A DNA stretch of 64,000 nt, taken from NCBI GenBank assembly GCA_947503275.1, contig CANNCZ010000001.1:1488001-1552000 (forward strand), in the 5' to 3' direction. The notes beneath the pieces are model-generated. The model was not told where the DNA came from, did no database searches, and saw nothing but the letters and a program-made list of their open reading frames with translations. The DNA is from an uncultured Erythrobacter sp. (GTDB lineage: Bacteria > Pseudomonadota > Alphaproteobacteria > Sphingomonadales > Sphingomonadaceae). Each line of letters opens with the position of its first letter. Position 1 is the first letter of the stretch. This document shows positions 52,506 through 61,306 of the stretch, piece by piece. Made by a program: the position numbers and the translations under genes.

Positions 52506-54065
52506 TCAGACCTTCCGGTCCTGCCCCTCCCAATAGGGTTCTCGCAATTGTCGGCGCAGAATTTTGCCAGAGGCATTGCGCGGCATTTCTGGTATGATGT
52601 CGACGCTCTTGGGAGCTTTGAACGCCGCAATCCGCTCACGCGTGTAAGCGATCAAGTCACCGCTTTCGATTTCCGCACCCGGCTTGCACACGACGCAGGC
52701 CTTTACCTCTTCACCCCAGCGTTCGGATGGGACACCGATTACTGCGACCTCGGCAATTGAAGGGTGGCCAAAGATCGCGTTCTCCACCTCTGCGGGGTAA
52801 ACATTCTCGCCGCCAGAGATGATCATGTCTTTGATCCGGTCTTGGATATAGACATAGCCGTCCGCGTCCATGATTCCAGCATCGCCTGTGTGCAGCCAGC
52901 CATCGCCGTCGATTGTGCTGGCGGTCGCTTCAGGCAGCTTCCAGTATCCTGCGGTGTTGGAGGGGGATTTGATGCAAATCTCGCCAATCTCGCCGCGCGG
53001 TGCCTCTGTATTGTCCGGTCCGCGAACCTCGATGGACACGCCGGGCACCGCTTTGCCCGCTGAACGCATACGCTCATTGCCTTCCAGCACATGATCCTCA
53101 GGCGGCAGAAGAGAAATCGTGCCGGTGGTCTCTGTCATGCCGTACACCTGCAAAAAGCCAGTATCGGGCATAGTGCCCACCGCCTCTTTCAGCAATTCAA
53201 GCGGCATGGGCGCGGCGCCATACATCAGGTAGCGCAGGCCTGAGAAATCGGTCTCTTTCGCGCGCGGATGCTGCACGACCATCTGGATCGCCGCGGGGAC
53301 GAGAAACAGCATCGTCGTGCCGTTCTCAATCGCATCGAGCACCCCTGTCGGCGTGAACTCCTCTTGGATCAGCACGCGCACACCATTGGCGACGCCCATC
53401 GGTGCAGAGCCTGTGCCGCCAATATGCGCGCACGGCATGACCATCAGAATGCAGTCATTGGGCCGGTAATCCTGCCATGGCGCGGCCTCTTGAATGCTGG
53501 GCTTGCGCAGGGAAAACAGGTTCGCATTGGACAGCTCAACCCCTTTGGGATTGCCGGTCGTACCCGATGTGTAGAGCTGGAGCACGGTGTCATCCTCGCC
53601 CGCAGGCTCATAATCCGCCGGTTCCATCGCACTGGCTTTCGCAAAGAATGCCTCGGCCTCTGCCACCTCGGGGCCATTATCCATTTCGGCTGAAACGGCG
53701 TTAGCGGTGTCCAGAAATTCATCCGATGCGACCACCAATTTCGCGCCGGTATCGCCCAGAATATATCCAATCTCACGCGGGGCCAGTCGCCAACCCAGCG
53801 GGGCCATCACCGCGCCCATCCGCCCAGCGGCATAGAGCAGCAGGAAATAGCGATCCGAGTTTTTGCCATACCACGCGATCCGATCGCCCTTGCCCACGCC
53901 GCATTCGGCGAGGCACGCGACCAACTGACGCGAAAGGCGATCCACCTGTGCAAAGGTTGTGCGCCGGTCCCCGTATTCCACTGCAATCGCATCAGGCCGT
54001 TCCTTCGCCCAATGGTTGAGGAACAGGTCAAATGTCATAAAATCGAGGCTAGTGGTGTCGGGCAT
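52506..54065 (-). CDS. AMP-dependent acyl-CoA synthetase/ligase
   Basis: A 519-residue ANL-superfamily ligase activating a carboxylic acid to acyl-AMP and then acyl-CoA. Core motifs: LQLYTSGTTGNPKGVELS (P-loop-like), YGMTETTG, GDAGIMDADGYVYIQDRIKDMIISGGENVYPAE and the C-terminal catalytic Lys in PRNASGKILRRQLRE. The acid specificity is not readable; fatty or aromatic acids are both possible. It probably shares an mRNA with DUF938 (10-nt gap). Confidence 0.93.
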   Translation of the reverse strand: MPDTTSLDFMTFDLFLNHWAKERPDAIAVEYGDRRTTFAQVDRLSRQLVACLAECGVGKGDRIAWYGKNSDRYFLLLYAAGRMGAVMAPLGWRLAPREIGYILGDTGAKLVVASDEFLDTANAVSAEMDNGPEVAEAEAFFAKASAMEPADYEPAGEDDTVLQLYTSGTTGNPKGVELSNANLFSLRKPSIQEAAPWQDYRPNDCILMVMPCAHIGGTGSAPMGVANGVRVLIQEEFTPTGVLDAIENGTTMLFLVPAAIQMVVQHPRAKETDFSGLRYLMYGAAPMPLELLKEAVGTMPDTGFLQVYGMTETTGTISLLPPEDHVLEGNERMRSAGKAVPGVSIEVRGPDNTEAPRGEIGEICIKSPSNTAGYWKLPEATASTIDGDGWLHTGDAGIMDADGYVYIQDRIKDMIISGGENVYPAEVENAIFGHPSIAEVAVIGVPSERWGEEVKACVVCKPGAEIESGDLIAYTRERIAAFKAPKSVDIIPEMPRNASGKILRRQLREPYWEGQDRKV

Positions 54066-54119
54066 GCGTCTGGCTCTCTTCCCATTGGAATTTTTCCAAT
54101 GTTCTAGCCATGCAAAACC

Positions 54120-54566
54120 TCAAGTCCAGCGGCCTTGCTTGCGCGCTGCCGGTTCGCGCACCAGCAACCATATACCCAACCCCAGCGGCCCGGCCAAAAA
54201 GGTTGCAAGCAAAATGGGTGCTTGGATAAAGCGCGAGACATATTTGTCGTCGCCATCACGCGCGATCCAAATGCCCACAAACAGGTCAAAAGCGAGATAG
54301 TGAGTCCAACCAATGGTGACGCCAACATCGCTTGCAAAGATTGAGCGGACCCCCTCGATTGTGGTGAAATCAGCGCTGCCATCCCCCGCCGGAATTAACC
54401 CTGCCAGAACACCAATCAGGCTGATCGCGTATACACCGCACAACATCCCAACGCCCAGATACAGCAACCCCGCCATCAAGACAGGCGGGCGCGGTAAGAG
54501 GATCAGCGCGGCCCACGCGACCAGCGCAAGCAGGTTCACCGCGCCAAAGATTGTGCCCCAATCCAA
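54120..54566 (-). CDS. ABA4-like membrane protein (DUF4281)
   Basis: A 148-residue protein with four hydrophobic helices. The family hallmark GWTHYLAFDLFVGIWIARD (about 86-104) is present, with GPLGLGIWLL near the end. Plant ABA4 is needed for neoxanthin synthesis; bacterial members are uncharacterised, but some have been proposed to act on carotenoids or fatty acids. It lies between an NAD(P)-binding protein (6-nt gap) and an acyl-CoA ligase. Confidence 0.82.
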   Translation of the reverse strand: MDWGTIFGAVNLLALVAWAALILLPRPPVLMAGLLYLGVGMLCGVYAISLIGVLAGLIPAGDGSADFTTIEGVRSIFASDVGVTIGWTHYLAFDLFVGIWIARDGDDKYVSRFIQAPILLATFLAGPLGLGIWLLVREPAARKQGRWT

Positions 54567-54571
54567 CGCGT

Positions 54572-55297
54572 CTAATCCGCTAATTCAGGCGATTTGGCCC
54601 GCCATTCGCGCGCGGCACGTTTCATCGCTTCGTTATCGTGGGTGAAGCGTCCCTGTGCTTTGCGCAAAGCCAGACCCAGCGCCGCTTCTGCGACCAGATC
54701 GGCATCAACAGACCGGTACATTTCCCACTTTGCAGGAAGCAGCGGATCGATCAGCGGGCTCGCAATCTGAGCCGCCGCCTCTAACGGGCGTAAATCACCC
54801 TGACGCGCACCGCGAAGCAGGCCGGGCTGTATAATGTCGAGCCGTTTGAACCCGACTTTTGTCACCGCTTGTTCCGTCTCTGCTTTCACTTTGAGATAGA
54901 AGCTCTTCGCCCGAAGGCTGGCCCCGGCAGATGAGATCAGGACCATATTCGGAATGCCCGCCTCCTTTGCAGCCTGCGCCGTTGCCAGCACCAGATCATG
55001 GTCGACCGCACGAAACGCCTCTTCATCGCGCCCCGCTTTCTTCCACGTGGTCCCCAATGCACAGATCAGTGCGCGCGGGCGCACCGCTTTGAGCACTTCG
55101 CCCCATTTCTCCGGTTCCGCCACGAACAACTCAACCCGTGCGCCTTTAGGCAAATCAACCTCGCGCCGGGCGATACCGACCATACGAGCTTGGTCACCCG
55201 CGCTCGAAATCTCGATCAGGCGGCGTCCCATCAGTCCGGTTGCTCCGACCAATCCAATGCGCGCGGGCGTTTTGGGAGTGTTGCTGGCGTCAGACAT
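54572..55297 (-). CDS. NAD(P)-binding (NmrA/HTATIP2-like) protein
   Basis: A 241-residue atypical SDR. The Rossmann motif is IGLVGATGLMGRRL (about 14-27), and SSAGAS plus YLKVKAETE (about 140) correspond to the Ser and YxxxK-type region. The length and layout resemble HTATIP2/NmrA-like proteins. The start overlaps the dgt stop by 8 nt. Confidence 0.83.
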   Translation of the reverse strand: MSDASNTPKTPARIGLVGATGLMGRRLIEISSAGDQARMVGIARREVDLPKGARVELFVAEPEKWGEVLKAVRPRALICALGTTWKKAGRDEEAFRAVDHDLVLATAQAAKEAGIPNMVLISSAGASLRAKSFYLKVKAETEQAVTKVGFKRLDIIQPGLLRGARQGDLRPLEAAAQIASPLIDPLLPAKWEMYRSVDADLVAEAALGLALRKAQGRFTHDNEAMKRAAREWRAKSPELAD

Positions 55298-56465
55298 TGA
55301 TCAATCCCCTCGGTGCCTCACCATAGATTGCCTCGCATGATTTCATGGCGAAACTGTCGCTCATCCCCGCAACGAAATCGGCAATTTTGCGACTGCGGGC
55401 AGGTTCATGCTCTGGAAGTTCGTCCTGCCAATGCTGCGGCATCAGCTTGGCATCTTGCGAGTAAGCAGCGAACAGCCGCGCCACTACATCACGCGCGCGC
55501 GTCGCAGCGCTAACTTGGTCGGGGTGGTAATACAGCTTATCGTACATGAATGCTTTTAGCGCCCGTTCGTGTTCTTGCATCGCGGGCGAGAACCCTGCCA
55601 ATTGCCGACCAGCATTGCGGATTTCGGTGACTGAACCAAACCCCTTTGCCGCCTCACGCGAATGATCGAGCACATCGTTCACCATCAACCCAATCTGATC
55701 CCGTACCAACTCTCGCAGTTGACGCTCTCTTGGCGCATTGGGAAAGCGTTTTTCGACCGCCCGCCACTGATCCGCGAGGAAATCCACCTCCAGCAGGTCA
55801 TCCAGCTCCAAAAACCCCGCGCGCAGGCCATCATCAATGTCGTGATTATCATAGGCGATATCGTCGGAAACCGCCGCAATCTGCGCCTCCAACGATGGCC
55901 AAGTCGCGAGGTCCATCGGAAAATCCGCATCCAGTTGAGCCAAAGCCCAATTGGGCGCAGTGACCGGACCATTATGCTTCGCGAGCCCCTCAAGCAGATC
56001 CCATGTCAGGTTCAACCCGTCATGTTCGGGATAGGGATTGTCGATCCGCATGATTGTGCGCAGCGACTGAGCATTGTGGCAAAACCCGCCATGGCGCGCC
56101 ATGGACTCAGACAGGGCCGCCTCTCCCGCGTGACCAAAGGGCGGATGTCCCAAATCATGCGCAAGGCACAAGGCCTCGGTCAGATCCTCATCAATTGCCA
56201 GTGCGCGGGCGAGCACACGGCCAATCTGCGCGACCTCAATCGAATGCGTCAGGCGGGTGCGGTAATGGTCACCATCGGGCGCGATAAAGACCTGCGTTTT
56301 TGATTTGAGCCGCCGAAAGCTCATCGAGTGGATGATGCGATCCCGGTCACGCTGAAAATCGGTGCGAGGGCCGCGTGTTTCGCCGGCCCCCGACGGGGCA
56401 GAAGGGCCAAACTCGCGTCCGCCATGGGCGAAAGGGTCGGCGGCATAGGGTGCGCGGGTGGTCAC
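55290..56465 (-). CDS. dgt: Deoxyguanosinetriphosphate triphosphohydrolase-like protein
   Basis: HD-domain dNTPase removing triphosphate from dNTPs, 391 residues. Metal-binding motif H...HD...D: RLTHSIEVAQIGR, CLAHDLGHPPFGHAGE and VSDDIAYDNHDIDDG. The start is GTG 56465, preceded by GGGAAGG. It is the first gene of the run leading to the NAD(P)-binding, ABA4-like, ligase and DUF938 genes. Confidence 0.93.
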   Translation of the reverse strand: MTTRAPYAADPFAHGGREFGPSAPSGAGETRGPRTDFQRDRDRIIHSMSFRRLKSKTQVFIAPDGDHYRTRLTHSIEVAQIGRVLARALAIDEDLTEALCLAHDLGHPPFGHAGEAALSESMARHGGFCHNAQSLRTIMRIDNPYPEHDGLNLTWDLLEGLAKHNGPVTAPNWALAQLDADFPMDLATWPSLEAQIAAVSDDIAYDNHDIDDGLRAGFLELDDLLEVDFLADQWRAVEKRFPNAPRERQLRELVRDQIGLMVNDVLDHSREAAKGFGSVTEIRNAGRQLAGFSPAMQEHERALKAFMYDKLYYHPDQVSAATRARDVVARLFAAYSQDAKLMPQHWQDELPEHEPARSRKIADFVAGMSDSFAMKSCEAIYGEAPRGLINV

Positions 56466-56602
56466 ACCTTCCCGCTTATGTCAGCGCGGCAGGCGGCTCA
56501 ACGGGAACAGAACGGCAACCCGGTCGGATTGCAGTGGACAGAGCACGTCATGGCGCAAGCCCAAGGCTGTAAGCTGGTCGATTGGCGATAGTGCGAGTTT
56601 GG

Positions 56603-56650
56603 AAAAAATGGGCCGCTTACCGGGTGCAATGGGGGGGTGGTAAGCGGCCC
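56603..56650 (-). terminator. Rho-independent terminator (minus strand)
   Basis: A perfect 12-bp stem pairs GGGCCGCTTACC (56610-56621) with GGTAAGCGGCCC (56639-56650); the loop is 17 nt. On the minus strand it is followed by a run of six T residues (complement of 56603-56608). It ends transcription coming from the racemase-family gene or from an sRNA. Confidence 0.85.
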
Positions 56651-56705
56651 CAAGAGCTTTTCGCTCTTGGGTCTACGGTGCGACCCGAAGACCCGGAACT
56701 TGCCT
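56603..56705 (-). ncRNA. Candidate structured small RNA or 3' UTR element
   Basis: On the minus strand three stems follow one another: GGGTCT/AGACCC (56689-56694 with 56669-56674), CAAGAGC/GCTCTTG closing GAAAA (56651-56657 with 56663-56669) and a 12-bp terminator stem. The region lies in the roughly 350-nt gap (56466-56818) between the racemase-family gene and dgt, both on the minus strand, so it may be a processed 3' UTR or an independent sRNA. The rest of the gap, 56706-56818, contains a repeated AAATAGTGCA word. Confidence 0.45.
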
Positions 56706-56818
56706 GTTACTTAGCGATGACAAATTCGGCGCTTCAAATAGTGCAGTGCAGTAAATAGTGCACCCCTTACCGATGGGTCAATGCGGTGAGTGGTTCTGTG
56801 GTGTCGGTAAAATGACGC

Positions 56819-57601
56819 TTAGCCCACTGCCTCTTGTTCAAGGATCCAATTGGCCGCCGCTTCACAATGGATACGGGTTGAATCGAAGACGGGCAGCACA
56901 TTGGCATCGACATCGACGACCAAGTCCAGCTCAGTGCAGGCCAAAACAATGGAGTCGGCCCCCTCCTGCGCTTTGTTGGTGATGATGGTTTTCATCGCAC
57001 GCTCTGCATCACGGGTGACTTTGCCGACCATCAATTCGTCGTAGATGATCCGGTCCAACGTTTCGACATTGACCATGTTGGGCGGCATCAGATCAATCCC
57101 ATGCGCGACAAGACGCTTTCTGTAAAAGCTCTCTGTCATCACATTGCGCGTGCCGATGATCGCAGCGGATTTGTAACCCGCCTCTTTCAGTGCACGCCCG
57201 ACATAATCAGCGATGTGCAGGATCGGAATGTCGACCGCGGCGGCGACATCGTCATACAGTTTGTGCATCGAATTGGCGCCGATGATCAACGCCTCTGCCC
57301 CTGCCCCTTCGAGCCGTTTTGCACTTTCGCAAAGGATGCCGCTCGCGCGTTTCCAATCCTTGTCATCGCGAAGCGCGTAGAGCTGGCAGAAATCGACACT
57401 TTCGATGAGCATCGGCGCGCTCGCCATGGGGGCCGCGCGTTTCTGCACGATGCGGTTGATGCGATCGTAATAGATGCCGGTCGATACCCAGCTCATCCCG
57501 CCGATCAATCCCAATTTACGCAAAGCTTGCCCCAATTCTGTTGGCGAATCTGTTTGCGCCTGTTTGCGCTGCAGCACAGGTGTAGCGACCAAGCGCCACA
57601 T
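56819..57601 (-). CDS. Aspartate/glutamate racemase-family protein
   Basis: A 260-residue protein of the Asp/Glu racemase superfamily. The family N-terminus LGLIGGMSWVSTGIYY starts about residue 30; the extra residues before it suggest TTG 57523 as an alternative start. The second catalytic Cys is present in IVLACTELDLV. At the first position family members have C-x-N-T (or T-x-N-T-x-H in YgeA), while here IIGANSMHKLY offers no Cys or Thr at that site. It may be an isomerase or hydrolase variant rather than a two-base racemase. Confidence 0.8.
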   Translation of the reverse strand: MWRLVATPVLQRKQAQTDSPTELGQALRKLGLIGGMSWVSTGIYYDRINRIVQKRAAPMASAPMLIESVDFCQLYALRDDKDWKRASGILCESAKRLEGAGAEALIIGANSMHKLYDDVAAAVDIPILHIADYVGRALKEAGYKSAAIIGTRNVMTESFYRKRLVAHGIDLMPPNMVNVETLDRIIYDELMVGKVTRDAERAMKTIITNKAQEGADSIVLACTELDLVVDVDANVLPVFDSTRIHCEAAANWILEQEAVG

Positions 57602-57659
57602 GCGTCCATAGGCAGCAAATTCTGACGACGCTTTAGGTGTTTAGATGGTTAATCTCGGG

Positions 57660-58649
57660 TTAGGGAGTCGGGATGACTGGCTCCGCAGACGCATCCAACG
57701 CCTCAAGCCAGCGCGTCATATCAGCAATGCTGGCTTCAGCGGCCTCCTCGTGAGGCAGGTGACCGATATCATCATAAAGAACAAACTCGGAAGCGGGCAG
57801 ATTTTCCGCATACCACTCACCCGACTCCATCGGGATTAGTGGGTCCTCCCTGCCAAAGATCACCAAGGCAGGCATATCGAGCGTCGCAACCTCTTCAGCC
57901 GTAAACGCCGTGCGTTCCATGCCAAACCGGGCGATAGTCGCTGTCCGATTGCCGGGATAGCGCAGCAATTCCCAATAGCGATCAACCGTCTCAGGTGTGA
58001 TTGACGCCTTATCCGTTACCATCTCCGTGAGCGCGTCCTCGATTATTGAGCGCGGCGTGATTTGCGCCATCAATTGGTTGATGACCGGCGTTTGTGCGAG
58101 TGTGTAAGTTAGGCTCGGCCCGCCGCCTTCGCGTCGAACAGGTGCTCCGCTTGCCCCGACCAAAACCAGCCCATCGACCCGGTCTGGATGAGCCAAGGCA
58201 TAGGCAACCGCATGGCCGCCACCCATCGACGATCCGCCGAGGACAAAGGTCTGCAGCCCCAACGTATCGGCAACCTCGTCAATATCAGCGACAAAGCTTG
58301 CTTTCGAATAGTCGCCATCCGGGTCGGGGCCGGTGAGGCCGTGTCCGATCTGATCAAAGCGGATCACCCGATGTGTTGCGCTGAGCGCGTCGGTCCATGG
58401 CTGCCATGTGTGGAGGTCCGCGGTGGAGCCATGCAACAAGATAATCGCGGGTGCATCAGTATCGCCATTTCGGGGCCCCTCATCGCGTAAATGGACTGTG
58501 AGGCCATCGCCAATCTCGACAAATTGCGATGGTGCGCCGCCATATTTGGCCTGCATTTGAGTGGCATCGGTATCGGGCGTGCGGAAAATAAAGAACGCCG
58601 CACTAAGCACCACGACCAGCCCCAGAACAATGCGCAAAATCCACTTCAT
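57660..58649 (-). CDS. Membrane-anchored alpha/beta hydrolase
   Basis: A 329-residue hydrolase with an N-terminal signal anchor (WILRIVLGLVVVLSAAFFIF, 3-22). HGSTADLHTWQPW is the oxyanion region, GGSSMGGGHA holds the nucleophile Ser (about 125), and the catalytic His is in DDIGHLPHEEA (about 297). VIFGREDPLIP carries the acid. It overlaps the cytochrome gene by 4 nt (ATGA), so it is part of a three-gene envelope operon. The substrate is unknown. Confidence 0.88.
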   Translation of the reverse strand: MKWILRIVLGLVVVLSAAFFIFRTPDTDATQMQAKYGGAPSQFVEIGDGLTVHLRDEGPRNGDTDAPAIILLHGSTADLHTWQPWTDALSATHRVIRFDQIGHGLTGPDPDGDYSKASFVADIDEVADTLGLQTFVLGGSSMGGGHAVAYALAHPDRVDGLVLVGASGAPVRREGGGPSLTYTLAQTPVINQLMAQITPRSIIEDALTEMVTDKASITPETVDRYWELLRYPGNRTATIARFGMERTAFTAEEVATLDMPALVIFGREDPLIPMESGEWYAENLPASEFVLYDDIGHLPHEEAAEASIADMTRWLEALDASAEPVIPTP

Positions 58650-59680
58650 TCGCTCATCCCTTCGATCCATGTGCGCATCAAAGCGACCGCATCATGGTCA
58701 ATCGTCGACCGGCCCAATTCCGGCATAGCCACGCCCGGCTCTGCCGAATTCATGCGGTGCACCAAGATCGAAGCATCGGGATCGCCCGGCTCAATCGACA
58801 CCAGAAATCCACCAGCCCCGCGCCCGGCGGCAACCGGCGGCTTTCGCACGCCGATGGTAAAGGGATCATTCTGCTCCCAGCGCAGATCAAGGCCGGTGTT
58901 CGACGCGCTGCCCCCCGGCTTATGACAATGCGCGCAGTTCACATCGAGATAAGCGCGCGCCTGCGCATCAATCTCGCCATCAGTATCCGCAGCCTGCCAA
59001 ACGGGCAGGACGTCCGCCCCTTCAGGCATTGCGGTGAGGTGCCCACTATCAACCATCTGTGCGAGCCAATCGGCGGACAGATTGCGCGCTTTGGGACCGA
59101 TCGGAATGACTTCCCCGTCCTGTGCGTGGCACGTCTTGCACTGATTCATATTTGGGATGCGGTAGCTGATTTCCTCACCCTCAGGCGTGGTGATCGGAAT
59201 ACGCGCACCTGCAATCGCCAGCCGTGCATCAGTCTGCTCCGCGTTCCAGCGATAGGGTAGCGCCACCCAGCCATCGGCGCGGTGCAGCAACACGCGGGTC
59301 TCAATGAAGCGCTGATCCTCGCCCTCACCATAGGCAAAGGTTTTGATGATTGCAGAGCCGACGGGGAATTGCAGCAGGCCGTCTCCATTGCCGGCTCCAT
59401 CAGCTGTGATCCGCTCACCATCAGGCACATAGATATAGCGCAATTTGTCCGCTCCGTCTGACCATAGCGGCGTGTTCAGTTCATAGAGGTAAACAAAGTC
59501 GGAGGGCTCTGTTGCCCCCGCATCCTGAAAAAAGCCAAATTCCGCCAGTGCGCGAGGAAAGCCATCCTCCTGCACTGCGACGTCATTGACCATCAGTTTG
59601 GGCGCACCAGTCGCTTGCGCTACGACCGATGCAGCCAATGCCGCAGCGGCGGCTAGGACAAGGGCAAACGCGTGCCTCAC
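58646..59680 (-). CDS. Exported dihaem c-type cytochrome (SO2930-like)
   Basis: A 344-residue periplasmic or outer-membrane-associated protein with a signal peptide ending near AQA. Two haem motifs: CKTCH (about 183) and CAHCH (about 254). The N-terminal domain (LYELNTPLWSDGADKLRYIYVPDG) is typical of the SO2930/HNE_0200-type family, which I recall as a frequent neighbour of a parallel beta-helix protein, as here. Function unknown; the axial Met for the second haem may be in MPELGRST. It is coupled on both sides by 4-nt overlaps. Confidence 0.87.
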   Translation of the reverse strand: MRHAFALVLAAAAALAASVVAQATGAPKLMVNDVAVQEDGFPRALAEFGFFQDAGATEPSDFVYLYELNTPLWSDGADKLRYIYVPDGERITADGAGNGDGLLQFPVGSAIIKTFAYGEGEDQRFIETRVLLHRADGWVALPYRWNAEQTDARLAIAGARIPITTPEGEEISYRIPNMNQCKTCHAQDGEVIPIGPKARNLSADWLAQMVDSGHLTAMPEGADVLPVWQAADTDGEIDAQARAYLDVNCAHCHKPGGSASNTGLDLRWEQNDPFTIGVRKPPVAAGRGAGGFLVSIEPGDPDASILVHRMNSAEPGVAMPELGRSTIDHDAVALMRTWIEGMSE

Positions 59681-60864
59681 CCGATCCGCGCGTCCAACTC
59701 GGCCGGCGCGCCGATGCCCGTCCGGTCAAATTCGCCCGCAGGTTCTGGCACGCTCAACGGTGAAGGCTGTGCCATGCCAGTGCCCTTGCCCTGTTCAGGT
59801 AGATTGAGCGACCAGCCGGGCGTCCCAGAGTCGGTAAACAATGTGCCCAAACCGTCCCACATGACCGGCGGCAGCGCTCCGCCAAATGCGGCGAGCAGCA
59901 TATCGGCATTGTCCATCTGCGGATCATCACCGCCCACACCGTATGTGTTCTGGCCCACCACCACATCGCGCGGCAGTGGGTTATAGCGTTCGTCCTCAAA
60001 CCCTTGGACATAGGCGATCACCATGATTGGCGCGGTGGGGTTGTGCTGAAGGATATTGCCCTCGATCAGCACATCCTCATTGGCCATCACCATAATCCCG
60101 GTGCCGCGCCGCACACCGGCGACGATATTGCCAGGAGGGGCAAAGTTGGCCGTGTCATTGGCGACGACCAGATTGTTGGCGACGATAACATTGCCGCCGC
60201 CCATCACTGGCAGGCCGGGCAAGTCAAAGATCAATATTCCGCCCGTGTTGCGCGTGGCGATATTGTGTTCAACTAGCGCATTGCGGCTGTTTTCAATCTC
60301 GATCCCAGCGACATTCGCCTCGGCGATGGAGTTGCGCACGGTGATGCCGTTGGATTGGCCGACATAAATGCCCGCGTCAGAGGCTCCGGTGACTTTCGCG
60401 CCGTCGATCAAAACGCCAGTGCTTTCGACCGGATAGATGCCGTACGCGCCGTTATTGGCGTCCGGCCCGTTGGTCCATGTCACGCGCACCCGGTAATAGA
60501 CGATGTTGTCGGCACCCTTGGATTTGATCCCGTCGCCCTTGGGGTTTTCCAAGGCAAAATCGCGCAAAGTGACGTTGTCGGACGTGACCAAAAGCCCCTC
60601 ACCCGATCCCGCCTGTGTGGTAAAATCGAGCACAGTGCCATCCATACCAGCGCCGCGAACGGTGACATTGTCGACATCCAGGCTCAGCCCGTCCGTGATT
60701 GTGTAACGCCCCGCCTCCAGCACAATCTCATCGCCTGGAGCCGCCAGGATCAAAGCCTCTTGCAACCGCTCCTGTGCGCCATCACCGGGCGTAATCGTGT
60801 GCGTTTCGGCCAATGCAGGTGCAGCAGAAGCGAGCAAAAGCGCAGCGGCGGTCAATCTCAACAT
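59677..60864 (-). CDS. Exported parallel beta-helix protein
   Basis: A 395-residue protein from ATG 60864, which opens a signal peptide ending APALA. Repeated short units (NVTVRGAGMDG, NVTLRDFALENPKGDG, GVLIDGAKVTGASDAG, GITVRNSIAEANVAG, NALVEHNIATRNTGG) mark a right-handed beta helix, as in carbohydrate-active or structural proteins. No catalytic site is obvious. It is the first gene of the three-gene operon and overlaps the cytochrome gene by 4 nt. Confidence 0.86.
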   Translation of the reverse strand: MLRLTAAALLLASAAPALAETHTITPGDGAQERLQEALILAAPGDEIVLEAGRYTITDGLSLDVDNVTVRGAGMDGTVLDFTTQAGSGEGLLVTSDNVTLRDFALENPKGDGIKSKGADNIVYYRVRVTWTNGPDANNGAYGIYPVESTGVLIDGAKVTGASDAGIYVGQSNGITVRNSIAEANVAGIEIENSRNALVEHNIATRNTGGILIFDLPGLPVMGGGNVIVANNLVVANDTANFAPPGNIVAGVRRGTGIMVMANEDVLIEGNILQHNPTAPIMVIAYVQGFEDERYNPLPRDVVVGQNTYGVGGDDPQMDNADMLLAAFGGALPPVMWDGLGTLFTDSGTPGWSLNLPEQGKGTGMAQPSPLSVPEPAGEFDRTGIGAPAELDARIG

Positions 60865-60919
60865 GTGTCGTCTCCCAATCCCGCACACAGTGTGCCGGAT
60901 TGCCGAGCTATTGCAAGGC

Positions 60920-61297
60920 TTAGAGGCCTAGCTCTGAACCGATGCTATCGCGCAAGGAACTCAGGCCGCATGTCGTGCCGGTCGAAACCAGCACACGCAC
61001 CGCTTCTTCATCATCGACGCGATTCAGGCGGGCGAGAGCCTGTCTCGGACTGGTAGGCAGACGCCCTTCGCCCTCTTCTGGGGCAAGCCGTTCAAGTTTG
61101 CGCAGCTGATTAATGCTCAGCTTATCCACCATGCGCGGCGCCATGCAGGTGGCAAGGTCTTCGGGCACACCATTGGCGAGCAGCGCTTGCTCCACCCGCG
61201 TCTCAGTCACCTGCTCCAGCAAGCCATCATCGCGCAGTACGAAATAAGCACCGATCCCGATGGCCAGCACCAGCAGCATGATGATCAAACGCTTCAT
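60920..61297 (-). CDS. Small anchored protein of unknown function
   Basis: A 125-residue protein with an N-terminal signal anchor (MKRLIIMLLVLAIGIGAYFVL) and a helical domain containing two Cys (in DLATCMAPRM and STGTTCGLSSL) that may form a disulphide in the periplasm. I recognise no family. It follows pntB by 9 nt and may be the last gene of that operon. Confidence 0.7.
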   Translation of the reverse strand: MKRLIIMLLVLAIGIGAYFVLRDDGLLEQVTETRVEQALLANGVPEDLATCMAPRMVDKLSINQLRKLERLAPEEGEGRLPTSPRQALARLNRVDDEEAVRVLVSTGTTCGLSSLRDSIGSELGL

Positions 61298-61306
61298 GGG
61301 AGAGAC

